From the NCBI GenBank assembly GCA_947646015.1, contig CANSEY010000003.1, forward strand, positions 62,001 to 126,000: a stretch of 64,000 nucleotides of DNA. Reading direction: 5' to 3'. Both the position numbers and the translations under genes were made by a program. Origin of the DNA: an uncultured Bacteroides sp. (GTDB taxonomy: Bacteria > Bacteroidota > Bacteroidia > Bacteroidales > Bacteroidaceae). The notes below the pieces were generated by a model. The model had not been told where the DNA came from. It saw only the letters and a list, made by a program, of their open reading frames with translations, and made no database searches. This document shows, one piece after another, positions 1-9,592 of this stretch (positions are counted from its first letter, which is position 1; every line of letters starts with the position of its first letter).

Positions 1-1495
1 TAATGCCCGAAGCAATATTAAGATCATAACGACTCACCATATTGACCGAAACATCGGCAGAAGCAGCAATCATTGCCGCCTTTTCCAGATTCCGCTTACC
101 CTGTAACTCCTTATTTTCCGAATTGTTATTATCATTGATTACATTGAGCGCAATCAATTCTCTTTTCTGTTTAGTATCTCTGATGACCAAGGCAAGATTA
201 ATCAGATCTTCAATGGTATCCGGATTTGCTACCGGAATCAGAATCTGCTCCTGTTCTGTCTTCTCTTTATTATCTTCAAACTGCATCTCTTCGTGCAGAG
301 CAAAACGCCTTGCCGAACGTTCGGTTACAAGCGAACTGATGACGCACGTAAAGAGAATCATGACTACCGTGCCATTGAGCACATCGTCATTCAGCAACCG
401 CTCTCCATTTTCCATAATGATTTCATGCCCTATCAATACTGCTGCCAGCGTAGCAGCAGCCTGCGCATTGCTCAAACCGAACATCATGCTTCGTTCATTG
501 GGCTGCATATGATAAATCTTCTGTGTGATCCAAGCTGCCAACCATTTACTTAGAGTAGCGAATACGGTCATCACTACGGCAACCTTTAGAGCTTCACCAC
601 CGGTAAACAGGGTACGGACATCGATTATCATCCCCACACCAATCAGGAAATATGGAATAAACAAGGCATTTCCGACAAACTCCAACCGATTCATCAAAGG
701 AGAAACATGCGGTATCAAGCGATTCAAGACAAGTCCGGCAAGAAAAGCTCCCAAAATACCCTCCATACCGACAAACTCCATCAAACCACTACCTAAAAAG
801 ACCATCGCGAGTACAAAGACAAATTGCATTACGCTATCATCGTACTTACGGAAAAACCATCGACCGATACGCGGGAAGAAGAAAACGATCAGAAAACTCA
901 AAAATGCAACTTTCACCACTAACAGAACCCAAAACATACCGTCGACAGTTCCTTTGTACATACCACCAATGACGGCAAGAATAATCAAAGCCAACGTAAC
1001 CGTTACCGCCGTACCGCCGATGGTTATATTTACACTCCTGAGTCTGGACAATCCATAACGGCTGATAATGGGATAGGCAATCAGTGTATGGGAAGCATAC
1101 ATACTGGCGAGTAATACCGCTGTAGTAAATCCATATCCCAGCAATTCCATACTACTCCATACCCCCAATGCCATCGGAATGATAAATGTAAACCATCCGA
1201 AGACCAATCCTTTTGTCCGGTTCTTCTTAAAATCCTCCATATCCATTTCCAGCCCGGCCAGAAACATGATATAATAGAGTCCTACTTTTCCGAACAATTC
1301 GAAACTACTGTCCCGCTCGAGAACATTAAAGCCATATTCACCGATAACCACTCCGGCCAAAATCATGCCGATAATATGAGGTATATGCAGACGTCCTAAT
1401 ATCATCGGTGCGAAAAGAATAATGATCAAAACCAAGAAAAACACCCACGTGGGGTCTGTTATCGGGAGTTGTAAACTGAGGTCAAACCAATGCAT
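1..1495 (-). CDS. Cation:proton antiporter (CPA2/KefB type), 3' end cut off
   Basis: This gene runs off the left edge, so only about 498 N-terminal residues are visible. It begins with ATG at 1495 (MHWFDLSLQLPITDP). The first ~390 residues are a run of hydrophobic helices typical of the Na+/H+ exchanger domain of monovalent cation:proton antiporter-2 proteins, with segments such as LHIPHIIGMILAGVVIGEYG and GMEGILGAFLAGLVLNRLIP. After an ERSARRFAL stretch it enters a soluble C-terminal part (ILIPVANPDTIEDLINLALV) that resembles a universal-stress-like domain often found after the exchanger in Bacteroidetes. It should exchange Na+ or K+ for protons at the inner membrane. It is transcribed divergently from asd. 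The ion specificity cannot be told from sequence. Confidence 0.88.
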   Translation of the reverse strand, partial: MHWFDLSLQLPITDPTWVFFLVLIIILFAPMILGRLHIPHIIGMILAGVVIGEYGFNVLERDSSFELFGKVGLYYIMFLAGLEMDMEDFKKNRTKGLVFGWFTFIIPMALGVWSSMELLGYGFTTAVLLASMYASHTLIAYPIISRYGLSRLRSVNITIGGTAVTVTLALIILAVIGGMYKGTVDGMFWVLLVVKVAFLSFLIVFFFPRIGRWFFRKYDDSVMQFVFVLAMVFLGSGLMEFVGMEGILGAFLAGLVLNRLIPHVSPLMNRLEFVGNALFIPYFLIGVGMIIDVRTLFTGGEALKVAVVMTVFATLSKWLAAWITQKIYHMQPNERSMMFGLSNAQAAATLAAVLIGHEIIMENGERLLNDDVLNGTVVMILFTCVISSLVTERSARRFALHEEMQFEDNKEKTEQEQILIPVANPDTIEDLINLALVIRDTKQKRELIALNVINDNNNSENKELQGKRNLEKAAMIAASADVSVNMVSRYDLNIASGI

Positions 1496-1619
1496 ATATC
1501 AGTATTTTTGTATTTATCTGCAAAATAACAAAAAAGTTATCACACCGCCAATTCATAAGGAAAGAGATTTTCAAAGAGAAATCTTCTCTCTAAAATGCTG
1601 ATTATATTGCAAAATGTTA

Positions 1620-1627
1620 TAATTTTG
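1620..1627 (+). promoter_or_regulatory. Probable -7 box of the asd promoter
   Basis: TAATTTTG matches the Bacteroides -7 consensus TAnnTTTG and would give a leader of roughly 58 bases before the asd ATG. No clear -33 TTTG is seen at the usual distance, so this rests on the -7 box alone. Confidence 0.45.
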
Positions 1628-1692
1628 CAGCCAAATCCTTACGATTGGCTTGAATTGTAAGGAGAGTATTCACATAAAAACAAAAGAAAAAG

Positions 1693-2703
1693 ATGAAAGT
1701 AGCTATTGTTGGCGTAAGCGGAGCCGTAGGACAAGAGTTTCTACGTGTGCTCGATGAGAGAAATTTCCCGTTGGACGAGTTAGTTTTGTTCGGTTCTAAA
1801 CGTAGTGCCGGAACTAAATATACTTTCCGCGGTAAACAGATCGAGGTCAAACTTCTGCAACACAACGATGACTTTAAAGGGGTGGACATTGCTTTCACTT
1901 CAGCCGGTGCAGGCACGTCTAAAGAGTTTGAGAAGACTATTACCCAGTATGGTGCGGTAATGATCGATAACTCCAGCGCTTTCCGTATGGATGCCGATGT
2001 ACCCTTGGTAGTGCCCGAAGTAAATGCAGCTGATGCTAAAGATCGTCCACGTGGTGTGATTGCCAACCCGAATTGCACAACCATTCAGATGGTTGTCGCA
2101 CTGAAAGCCATCGAAGAGCTTTCTCATATAAAAACTGTGCATGTATCTACTTACCAGGCAGCGAGCGGTGCCGGTGCAGCAGCTATGGACGAACTCTACG
2201 AACAGTATCGTCAGGTTTTAGCCAATGAACCTGTCACTGTTGAAAAGTTTGCGTATCAGCTGGCCTTCAACCTGATTCCTCAAATTGATGTATTCACAGA
2301 AAACGGATATACGAAAGAGGAAATGAAAATGTATAACGAAACACGCAAAATCATGCACTCTGACGTGAAAGTAAGTGCTACTTGTGTACGTGTTCCGGCA
2401 CTTCGTGCTCACTCTGAAAGTATTTGGGTGGAAACAGAACGTCCTATTTCGATAGAAGAAGCTCGTGAAGCTTTTGCCAAAGGTGAAGGATTGGTATTGC
2501 AAGACAATCCTGCCGAGAAAGAATATCCGATGCCCTTGTTCCTGGCAGGCAAAGATCCCGTTTATGTAGGTCGTATCCGTAAAGACCTGACCAATGACTG
2601 TGGATTAACCTTCTGGATTGTAGGTGATCAAATCAAAAAAGGAGCCGCACTGAATGCTGTCCAGATTGCCGAATATCTGATTAAAGAAGGAAATATCGGA
2701 TAA
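1693..2703 (+). CDS. asd: Aspartate-semialdehyde dehydrogenase
   Basis: This 336-residue cytoplasmic enzyme reduces aspartyl phosphate to aspartate semialdehyde with NADPH. That is the branch step toward lysine/diaminopimelate, threonine and methionine. The N-terminal [10 protein letters not shown] (residues 7-16) is the NADP-binding loop, the active-site cysteine is C128 in ANPNCTTIQ, and the base histidine is H240 in [10 protein letters not shown]. The length is normal for the family. The ATG at 1693 is supported by the family N-terminus starting directly with the nucleotide-binding strand. It is a single-gene unit, divergent from the antiporter and closed by a strong hairpin at 2759-2798. 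Its product feeds diaminopimelate for peptidoglycan, but the link to the adjacent wall-degradation locus is probably chance. Confidence 0.97.
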   Translation: MKVAIVGVSGAVGQEFLRVLDERNFPLDELVLFGSKRSAGTKYTFRGKQIEVKLLQHNDDFKGVDIAFTSAGAGTSKEFEKTITQYGAVMIDNSSAFRMDADVPLVVPEVNAADAKDRPRGVIANPNCTTIQMVVALKAIEELSHIKTVHVSTYQAASGAGAAAMDELYEQYRQVLANEPVTVEKFAYQLAFNLIPQIDVFTENGYTKEEMKMYNETRKIMHSDVKVSATCVRVPALRAHSESIWVETERPISIEEAREAFAKGEGLVLQDNPAEKEYPMPLFLAGKDPVYVGRIRKDLTNDCGLTFWIVGDQIKKGAALNAVQIAEYLIKEGNIG

Positions 2704-2758
2704 ATTAAAATCCGGATTTAACCGCAGATAACCATTATAAGATTTAATATTCCAATTC

Positions 2759-2798
2759 ATCTCAGCCAGGTAGTCAATCCGGCTGAGATTTTCTTTTT
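2759..2798 (+). terminator. Rho-independent terminator after asd
   Basis: The 9-base arms ATCTCAGCC (2759-2767) and GGCTGAGAT (2781-2789) are followed by a T-rich tract, TTTCTTTTT. This ends the asd transcript. The remaining ~200 bases up to the next gene hold only an AT-rich stretch with a -7-like TATATTTG at 2971-2978. Confidence 0.85.
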
Positions 2799-2970
2799 AT
2801 AAACTTCATACAATCTATTAAATAAGAATGATTTGATCAGGTCCGACACAAGGATAAAAACAAAAGATTGTTCTGCACAAGCATTCAAAGAGGGAACTAC
2901 ATTTCCGAATGCATTTATTTGATATGAAAAAACTTTCCGATCAAAACAAATCAAATTACAAAAAATATTA

Positions 2971-2978
2971 TATATTTG
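2971..2978 (+). promoter_or_regulatory. Candidate -7 box for the BadF-type kinase gene
   Basis: TATATTTG fits TAnnTTTG. Transcription would start only about 18 bases before the ATG at 3003, which argues for that ATG rather than the in-frame ATG at 2976. No convincing -33 element is visible. Confidence 0.45.
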
Positions 2979-3002
2979 TATCCAAATCAAAAAGGCTGCG
3001 AA

Positions 3003-3851
3003 ATGAAACTTATTGCGGAAAGTGGTTCTACAAGAACGGAATGGGCATTGGTTGAAGACAATCATCTCGTACAACGTGTGTTTACCGAAGGGCTAAACCC
3101 TTTCTTCCAGACTAGAAGAGAAATTAGCAGAAGCGTCAGGTTGGGACTACCGGAATCATTCTTCAAAAAAAAACTGGATCAAGTATATTACTATGGTGCC
3201 GGATGCAGTTCATATGAAAAGAAAAATATCTTAGGTGCCTCTTTAGTGGCACAATTCAAAACTCCCATTCAGGTTGAAAGCGATTTGCTGGCAGCAGCTC
3301 GTGGTTTATTTAAATGTGAAGCCGGAATTGCCTGTATCTTGGGTACCGGATCAAATTCCTGTTTTTACGATGGTAAAATTATAGTCAAAAATGTGAAAGC
3401 TGCCGGATATATTTTAGGAGATGAAGGCAGTGGAGCCGTTCTTGGAAAACTTTTTTTAGCCGACCTTCTTAAAGGACTAGCTCCCAAAGAATTGGCAAAT
3501 GAATTTCATGAGAAGTTTCGTATCTCGGTCAATGATGTCATGGAATCTGTATATAATCTCCCTTTCCCTAATCGTTTTTTAGGAACCATTGCGTATTTCT
3601 TAGGAGATTATATGGATAATGAATATGTATATAACCTATTAACTAACAATCTCCGTAGTTTCTTTAACCGCAACGTATGCCAATACGATTATATAAACTA
3701 TCCCATCCGCTTTGTAGGCTCACTAGCTTATGCGTATCCAGATATTTTACAAGAAGTAGCACAGGAATTCGGAGTAGAGATAGATGTTATAGAAGAAACA
3801 CCTATGAATGGTTTAATCGAGTTTCACTCCATGAACATCGAAGAGTCCTAA
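3003..3851 (+). CDS. BadF/BadG-family amino-sugar kinase, paralogue of MurK
   Basis: This 282-residue cytoplasmic protein belongs to the ASKHA sugar-kinase fold that includes N-acetylglucosamine kinase and MurNAc kinase. It aligns along its whole length with the MurK gene at 27770. Both share the start LIA(E/D)SGST, the NPFFQ stretch, the ACILGTGSNSC phosphate loop (about residue 115), LGDEGSGAVLGK (about 143) and a C-terminal PMXGLI. The phosphate-1 motif differs: MurK has ADSGSTKTDW, this protein has AESGSTRTEW, so the usually invariant Asp is Glu. I chose the ATG at 3003 because the family begins there and the candidate promoter would miss the upstream ATG. It may phosphorylate GlcNAc while its paralogue takes MurNAc, or be a sensor with altered catalysis; the sequence does not decide. 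Confidence 0.85.
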   Translation: MKLIAESGSTRTEWALVEDNHLVQRVFTEGLNPFFQTRREISRSVRLGLPESFFKKKLDQVYYYGAGCSSYEKKNILGASLVAQFKTPIQVESDLLAAARGLFKCEAGIACILGTGSNSCFYDGKIIVKNVKAAGYILGDEGSGAVLGKLFLADLLKGLAPKELANEFHEKFRISVNDVMESVYNLPFPNRFLGTIAYFLGDYMDNEYVYNLLTNNLRSFFNRNVCQYDYINYPIRFVGSLAYAYPDILQEVAQEFGVEIDVIEETPMNGLIEFHSMNIEES

Positions 3852-4309
3852 AAGCGCGCACAATATCTAAAAAATGTTTCTAAACCTTAACAACCATCGT
3901 TTATAAATGTATTCACAGATCATTTTTATAAAACAGAGAAGCGTCATAATGTGAATATACAAATATAAATCTAAATTATATAAAATATTTGTTCTTGATA
4001 TTAAAATAAAATATATCTTTGCCATAGTAGAACTCCAAAGAGTTTCTAAACCTTTGTTAATAATAAACAATTTATCTCTTAAAAGAATCAACAAAGCCAA
4101 TTGATATTAATTAAACTGGCCAAAAACAAGTATTAACAGGACTTAAAAACAAATAGAGATAACATAAAAATTAAAACCTTTAAATGAAATGCCTATGATA
4201 AATAATTATCCAAACCAAGGATAGCTTAGCCTACCCTCCTATTTTACCTTTACCTGCATTTTCCTGAGAAATCAAATGAAAAACAAAACAATTAAATCAT
4301 CTATCTTTT
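3852..4309 (+). other. Long AT-rich intergenic region and untranslated leader of susC
   Basis: This 458-base gap has no credible gene. It holds the promoter at 3995-4022 and then about 280 bases of leader before the susC ATG. The leader is A-rich, then C/T-rich near 4228-4265. Only weak hairpins are visible, for example TATCC/GGATA near 4206-4222. Confidence 0.7.
3995..4022 (+). promoter_or_regulatory. susC promoter, copy 1 of a shared 28-base element
   Basis: The stretch ends in the -7 box TATCTTTG (4014-4021). The same 28 bases, with two mismatches, occur at 9533-9560 in front of the namZ operon. Similarity continues upstream (AAAATATTT) after a gap of about 11 bases. Identity well beyond the -7 box suggests a binding site for a common regulator or a recent shared origin. 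Transcription would start near 4028. Confidence 0.75.
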
Positions 4310-7300
4310 ATGAATGAAGATCGCAAGAAACGAGGATTAGCGAACAGCAACCTCCTTATAGCCATGGCTATTACTACCTTAATTATAGGTAGCAGCAATG
4401 CAATGGCTAATCAAACTGCTTCCGGCAGTAGTTACAAGGTGACTGAACAAATGCAAATACAAACCGTGACGGGTGTAGTAGTAGATGCAAACGGTGAACC
4501 GATTATTGGTGCCAGTGTCGTAGAGAAAGGGACAACCAATGGGATTGTAACCGACATGGATGGCAAATTTTCACTAAATGTAAAAGTAGGTACCACTCTG
4601 CAAATCACATTTGTAGGATACCAACCACAAGATGTGAAAGCAACTAAAAGCATGAAAGTTGTCCTGAAAGAGGACAACGAATTACTAGATGAAGTGGTAG
4701 TGGTAGGTTATGGAACCCAGAAAAAGGCAAACCTTACCGGAGCAGTATCCACTGTAGATGTCAGCAAGACTTTGGAAGCCCGTCCACAATCCGATGTGTC
4801 CAAAGCTCTGCAAGGTGTAGTACCGGGATTGACCATCACTAATACCAGTGGAAAACTAAACAGCAAACCAACCATGACTATCCGTGGTACCGGAACACTG
4901 AGTAACAGTGCAACCAGTAACCCGCTTATTGTTGTAGATGGTGTGCCAATGGACGATATCTCATATTTAAATACACAGGATATCGATAATATATCTGTTT
5001 TGAAAGATGCAGCCTCCACTTCTATCTATGGTACAAGAGCAGCATTTGGTGTTATATTAGTAACAACAAAATCTGCAAAGAAAACAGATAAAGTCACAAT
5101 CAATTATACCAATAATTTCTCCTGGGATACACCAACCATACTTCCGAACTATCCGGATGTAGCTACACAGGCCAGAGCTTTGCGTGCGGCCAACACTCGT
5201 GCCAATCTCGAGAATGAATTGTTCGGTATGTACATGGATGACAATTTCATAGCAAAAGCTGAAGCTTGGAAACAAAGACACGGAGGTAAAAAAGCCGGAT
5301 ATCGCGAAATGATTCCGGGTGATGATTTTGATTTGGGAGAAGATGGTAGCGCACTATATTATGCAGATTGGGACGTGGTTGGAATTATGTTTCGAGACTG
5401 GAAACCCGCACAAAGTCACAATATATCAATACAGGGAACCAGTGGGAAAACATCCTATTTTTTGTCCGTTGGCTATAATCACGAGGAAGGAGTGATGACA
5501 TTCAACCCGGATAAGTTGAATAAATACAACGCTAATATGAATGTCACTTCCGACATAACAAATTGGTTACAAATCGGTGGCCGCTTCAGTTATAGTGACA
5601 AGGCATACACCACCCCTAATACCCGCCGTAATACTTATACGTATATGTGGCGCTGGGGAAGTTTCTTCGGTCCTTATGGTACTTATCAGGGAATCGATAT
5701 GAAAAATGATATCGCATACCTTAAACAAGCAGGAGATGACAAGACTAATGACTCTTATACTCGTATAGGTGCCTTCTTAAAAGCAACTATTATCAAAGGG
5801 CTAACCTTGAATGCCGATTATACATTTAATATCAACAATAAAACGACCAAATCAGTAGGATTACCCGTAATATGTTGGAACTCTTGGGGAGGTAAACTAA
5901 ATACTCCTACTACCGCAGCAGGAGCTAATGGAGATACATGGGTATATCAGAATTCAGTCCGCGACAATTCTTACGCATTAAATGTATTCGCTAATTACGA
6001 ACTAACAGTTGCAAAAGACCACCATTTCAACTTTATGATCGGTGCCAATGCTGAAGAAGGTGAATATCAGAATCATTGGTCACAACGTAAAGGGCTATTG
6101 GATGATAAACTACCTGAATTCAACCTGGCAACAGGAGATCAAACTGTAGGTGGAACGCATAACGAATGGGGTACTGCCGGATGGTTCGGACGCATCAACT
6201 ATGATTATAACGGTATCTGGTTGTTGGAATTGAACGGACGATACGACGGTTCATCCAAATTCCCATCAAGTGATCGCTGGGCATTCTTCCCTTCCGGCTC
6301 TGTAGGCTATCGTATCAGTGAGGAAAAATTCTTCGAGCCCATCAAAAAAGTAGTCAGCAACACCAAAATACGTGCCTCATATGGTGAAATCGGTAACCAG
6401 GCAGTAGGTAGCAACATGTACATTTCAACTGTCTCAAAACGAACAGACGGCAATACACACTGGTTGAACGGCAGTAACAAAGTGGTAGCTTACGATCTTC
6501 CTTCTTTGGTCTCTCCGACCTTAAAATGGGAACGTATTCAAACACTGGATATCGGTGGTGATTTTGGTTTCTTCAATAACGAATTGAACATATCTTTTGA
6601 CTGGTACCAACGCACAACCAAAGATATGTTAGCACCGGGTCAGACGATGCCGGACGTGCTAGGTGCAGGTGCACCGAAAATCAATGCAGGTACCTTACGC
6701 ACACGTGGTTGGGAATTAAGTATTGATTGGCGTCATCATTTCAATGAAATAAACGTATATGCCAATGCCAGTATAGGTGATTTCAAGACTGTCATCACCA
6801 AATGGGATAACGACAGCCAACTCTTGAATGAAAACTATAGCGGTAAAGTATATGGAGATATATGGGGATTTGAGACCGATCGATATTTTACAAAAGACGA
6901 TTTTAACGCTGACGGTTCTTATAAAGAAGGGATTGCTTCTCAGAAAAAATTAGAACAAGACGGATTTGTTTACGGTCCGGGGGATATTAAATTTAAAGAT
7001 CTGAATAACGACAAAGAAATTAATGGAGGTGAAGGTACGGTAAAAGATCACGGAGACTTAAAGGTGATTGGTAATACCACTCCCCGTTACCAGTACGGCT
7101 TTCGTCTGGGTGGCGAATGGAAAGGAATAGATATTGATATGTTCTTTCAAGGTGTAGGCAAATGTGATGCATGGACACAATCAGCTTTCGTAATGCCAAT
7201 GATGCGTGGTGCCGATGCGATTTATGCAAATCAAGCTAATTATTGGACAGATGAAAATCCGGACCCTAATGCTGATTTCCCACGCATGTGGCCGGGTAAT

Positions 7301-7645
7301 GCAGGAAAAGGTACAGTCAGCGTACTTGATTTAGGTAATCATAACTTCTATCCGCAAAGTAAATACCTGGTAAACATGGCCTATCTACGTTTCAAAAATT
7401 TGACTATAGGATATACCTTACCAAAAGATTGGACACGTAAAGTTTACATGGATAAAGTACGCGTTTATTTCAGTGCTAATAATATTTGCGAACTTATAAA
7501 TAAGAGTAATGCTCCTGTAGACCCGGAAGTAAATACTTCTGAAGCTATAGCCAATGGTGGAAGCAGTGATTACGGCAATGGAACTTGGGGACGAGTAGAC
7601 CCGATGTATCGTACCGTATCGTTCGGTTTACAAGTTACTTTCTAA
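4310..7645 (+). CDS. SusC/RagA-type TonB-dependent outer-membrane transporter (muropeptide locus)
   Basis: This 1111-residue outer-membrane receptor should import a large ligand with its SusD partner, powered by TonB. It has an N-terminal signal segment (about 1-33), a carboxypeptidase-regulatory-like domain (about 52-126, VTGVVVDANGEPIIGASVVE), the TonB-box/plug start DEVVVVGYGTQKKANLTGAV (about 127), a plug with VDGVPMDDIS and KDAASTSIYGTRAAFGVILV, and a long beta-barrel ending in an aromatic residue (FGLQVTF). The susD gene follows at 30 bases. The neighbours make peptidoglycan fragments or MurNAc-containing glycans the likely cargo; this is inference from context. No anti-sigma or hybrid two-component regulator lies beside it. 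Confidence 0.95.
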   Translation: MNEDRKKRGLANSNLLIAMAITTLIIGSSNAMANQTASGSSYKVTEQMQIQTVTGVVVDANGEPIIGASVVEKGTTNGIVTDMDGKFSLNVKVGTTLQITFVGYQPQDVKATKSMKVVLKEDNELLDEVVVVGYGTQKKANLTGAVSTVDVSKTLEARPQSDVSKALQGVVPGLTITNTSGKLNSKPTMTIRGTGTLSNSATSNPLIVVDGVPMDDISYLNTQDIDNISVLKDAASTSIYGTRAAFGVILVTTKSAKKTDKVTINYTNNFSWDTPTILPNYPDVATQARALRAANTRANLENELFGMYMDDNFIAKAEAWKQRHGGKKAGYREMIPGDDFDLGEDGSALYYADWDVVGIMFRDWKPAQSHNISIQGTSGKTSYFLSVGYNHEEGVMTFNPDKLNKYNANMNVTSDITNWLQIGGRFSYSDKAYTTPNTRRNTYTYMWRWGSFFGPYGTYQGIDMKNDIAYLKQAGDDKTNDSYTRIGAFLKATIIKGLTLNADYTFNINNKTTKSVGLPVICWNSWGGKLNTPTTAAGANGDTWVYQNSVRDNSYALNVFANYELTVAKDHHFNFMIGANAEEGEYQNHWSQRKGLLDDKLPEFNLATGDQTVGGTHNEWGTAGWFGRINYDYNGIWLLELNGRYDGSSKFPSSDRWAFFPSGSVGYRISEEKFFEPIKKVVSNTKIRASYGEIGNQAVGSNMYISTVSKRTDGNTHWLNGSNKVVAYDLPSLVSPTLKWERIQTLDIGGDFGFFNNELNISFDWYQRTTKDMLAPGQTMPDVLGAGAPKINAGTLRTRGWELSIDWRHHFNEINVYANASIGDFKTVITKWDNDSQLLNENYSGKVYGDIWGFETDRYFTKDDFNADGSYKEGIASQKKLEQDGFVYGPGDIKFKDLNNDKEINGGEGTVKDHGDLKVIGNTTPRYQYGFRLGGEWKGIDIDMFFQGVGKCDAWTQSAFVMPMMRGADAIYANQANYWTDENPDPNADFPRMWPGNAGKGTVSVLDLGNHNFYPQSKYLVNMAYLRFKNLTIGYTLPKDWTRKVYMDKVRVYFSANNICELINKSNAPVDPEVNTSEAIANGGSSDYGNGTWGRVDPMYRTVSFGLQVTF

Positions 7646-7674
7646 TATACCATAAACAATTAATAGCGAATTAT

Positions 7675-9372
7675 ATGAAAAAAATTAAATATATAGCATG
7701 TCTGCTGTCATTGGCTGTAGTATCCGGTTGTGACAGTATCTTAGACAAAGGTCCTCTGGACTCTTTTACCAATGATAACTTTTGGACCGGTGAAGGAAAT
7801 ATATCCGGATATGCAAATGCATTCTACGAACAATTCTTAGGATATGGTAACGGCAATGGTTACGGTGATTTCTATTTCAAGACATTATCTGACGATCAAG
7901 CCGGAATGAGCTTTGCCAAATGGACTTATCCGGACAATGCACCCTCAACAAGTGCTACCTGGAAAAATGGCTGGATTGAGGTTCGCCGCGCTAACATCAT
8001 GCTCGAGAATGTACCGACAGTTGCTTCATTGGACGAAGCAACCAAAAATCATTGGCTCGGAGTAGCCCGCTTAATGAGAGCTTGGCAATACTATCACTTA
8101 GTACGTATGTATGGTAATCTACCTTGGATAGACAAAGCACTTAACATCAATGATGAAGGAGAAATATATGGCAACCGCGAGGATCGGGATATGGTGATGG
8201 ACAAAGTGCTGGAAGATCTGGACTTTGCGGTAACCAATATCAAAGATATTTCCAGTAAAACGACTTGGAGCCGTTCATTAGCCAACGCAATGAAAGCTGA
8301 GGTATGCCTCTACGAAGGCACTTTTCGTAAATATCGCAAAAATGAAGATGGACAGCAAGCCCCCGATGCAACAGGTGCTGCCAGGTACCTCACAGCCTGC
8401 AAAGAAGCATGTCTGGCCGTTATGAGCAAAGGTTATAAATTAAACACCTCTTATCAGGGGAATTATAACTCGACAGATTTAAGCAGTAATCCGGAAATGA
8501 TTTTATACAAAGCATACAAAGAAGGATTACTCATGCACTCCACTATCGACTACACATGCTCATCCACTCAAATCAGCGGTATGAGTAAAAATGCGTTCGA
8601 ATCCTACCTGTTTAAAGATGGTAAGCCCATGGCATTGACTTCTTTGAATAAAAGTGACGAAGCACCTTTCCAATACGGACATTTATCTTTAAAAGCCATT
8701 CTCGCTGTCCGGGATAAACGACTGGCCCAAACAATTGATACAGTACTCCTGTATAATGGCAGAGGATTTACACGATTTAACACCGGCATGGAATCAACTT
8801 CTTCGACAGGTTATGGAGTGGCTAAATACGATAATGAAGCTATCCCGGAAGGTTTTAGAAGTCAATCAGGAAAGAATTATACTCATGCTCCTTTATTTTG
8901 GTTGTCAGTAATTTATTTAAATTATGCGGAAGCCTGCGCTGAATTAGGTAATATCACTCAAGATGACTTGGATAAATCTATCAACTTACTAAAAGACCGT
9001 GCTGGATTACCACATCTAAACCCTATCGTCGGTTTCAGTGATCCTGCAAATAACCATGGGGTTAGCGATTTAATCTGGGAGATTCGTCGTGAACGCCGTT
9101 GTGAACTGATGTTCGATAATGATAACCGATATTGGGATTTAATACGTTGGCATCAACTCGATAAATTGGATACAACCAAATACCCCGATATCATCTTAGG
9201 TGCTAACGTAGCCAATGACATGGATGGTTGTGAAGCCAATAAAGTTGGTAAATATATTGACGGAAGTAAAGATGGTAGTCGTATATACGATAAAAAACAT
9301 TATTTATATCCGATTCCAACCGGACAAATAGCTTTAAATCCACAATTAGCCCCCAATAATCCGGGTTGGTAA
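7675..9372 (+). CDS. SusD/RagB-family surface lipoprotein (muropeptide locus)
   Basis: This 565-residue lipoprotein is the lid and ligand-binding partner of the preceding SusC. The signal peptide MKKIKYIACLLSLAVVSGC ends in a lipobox with Cys 19. The ATG at 7675 was chosen because it starts this signal peptide; the in-frame ATG at 7585 lies inside susC. Typical SusD features are visible: the early NFW motif, helical TPR-like segments (MRAWQYYHLVRMYGNLPW) and the C-terminal IRRERRCELMFDNDNRYWDLIRW and YPIPTGQIALNPQL. A hairpin at 9398-9447 separates it from the next gene. Confidence 0.95.
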   Translation: MKKIKYIACLLSLAVVSGCDSILDKGPLDSFTNDNFWTGEGNISGYANAFYEQFLGYGNGNGYGDFYFKTLSDDQAGMSFAKWTYPDNAPSTSATWKNGWIEVRRANIMLENVPTVASLDEATKNHWLGVARLMRAWQYYHLVRMYGNLPWIDKALNINDEGEIYGNREDRDMVMDKVLEDLDFAVTNIKDISSKTTWSRSLANAMKAEVCLYEGTFRKYRKNEDGQQAPDATGAARYLTACKEACLAVMSKGYKLNTSYQGNYNSTDLSSNPEMILYKAYKEGLLMHSTIDYTCSSTQISGMSKNAFESYLFKDGKPMALTSLNKSDEAPFQYGHLSLKAILAVRDKRLAQTIDTVLLYNGRGFTRFNTGMESTSSTGYGVAKYDNEAIPEGFRSQSGKNYTHAPLFWLSVIYLNYAEACAELGNITQDDLDKSINLLKDRAGLPHLNPIVGFSDPANNHGVSDLIWEIRRERRCELMFDNDNRYWDLIRWHQLDKLDTTKYPDIILGANVANDMDGCEANKVGKYIDGSKDGSRIYDKKHYLYPIPTGQIALNPQLAPNNPGW

Positions 9373-9397
9373 TCAACCATACCTGGTAAATACAGAG

Positions 9398-9447
9398 ATT
9401 CTTCCTGTTTCCATAGTCTTGATAGCTATGGAATTAGGAAGAATTTT
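9398..9447 (+). terminator. Imperfect hairpin terminator after susD
   Basis: The arms ATTCTTCCTGTTTCCATAG and CTATGGAATTAGGAAGAAT pair with a few mismatches and are followed by a short T run. The T tract is weak, so some read-through into the namZ operon is possible. Confidence 0.7.
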
Positions 9448-9532
9448 ACACCTTTAGCTAAAAAGTTTTACTCTGTAACAACCAATCTGTAAATTATCAA
9501 TTATAATATAAAATATTTCTAAATAATTGTTT

Positions 9533-9560
9533 TTGATATTAAAATAAAAAGTATCTTTGC
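9533..9560 (+). promoter_or_regulatory. Promoter of the 14-gene namZ-to-amidase operon, copy 2 of the shared element
   Basis: The -7 box TATCTTTG lies at 9552-9559. The element matches 3995-4022 at 26 of 28 bases. Transcription would start near 9566, giving a leader of under 30 bases before the ATG at 9593. Confidence 0.78.
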
Positions 9561-9592
9561 TACAACAAGAACTTCCTCCTAATACTATTTTT

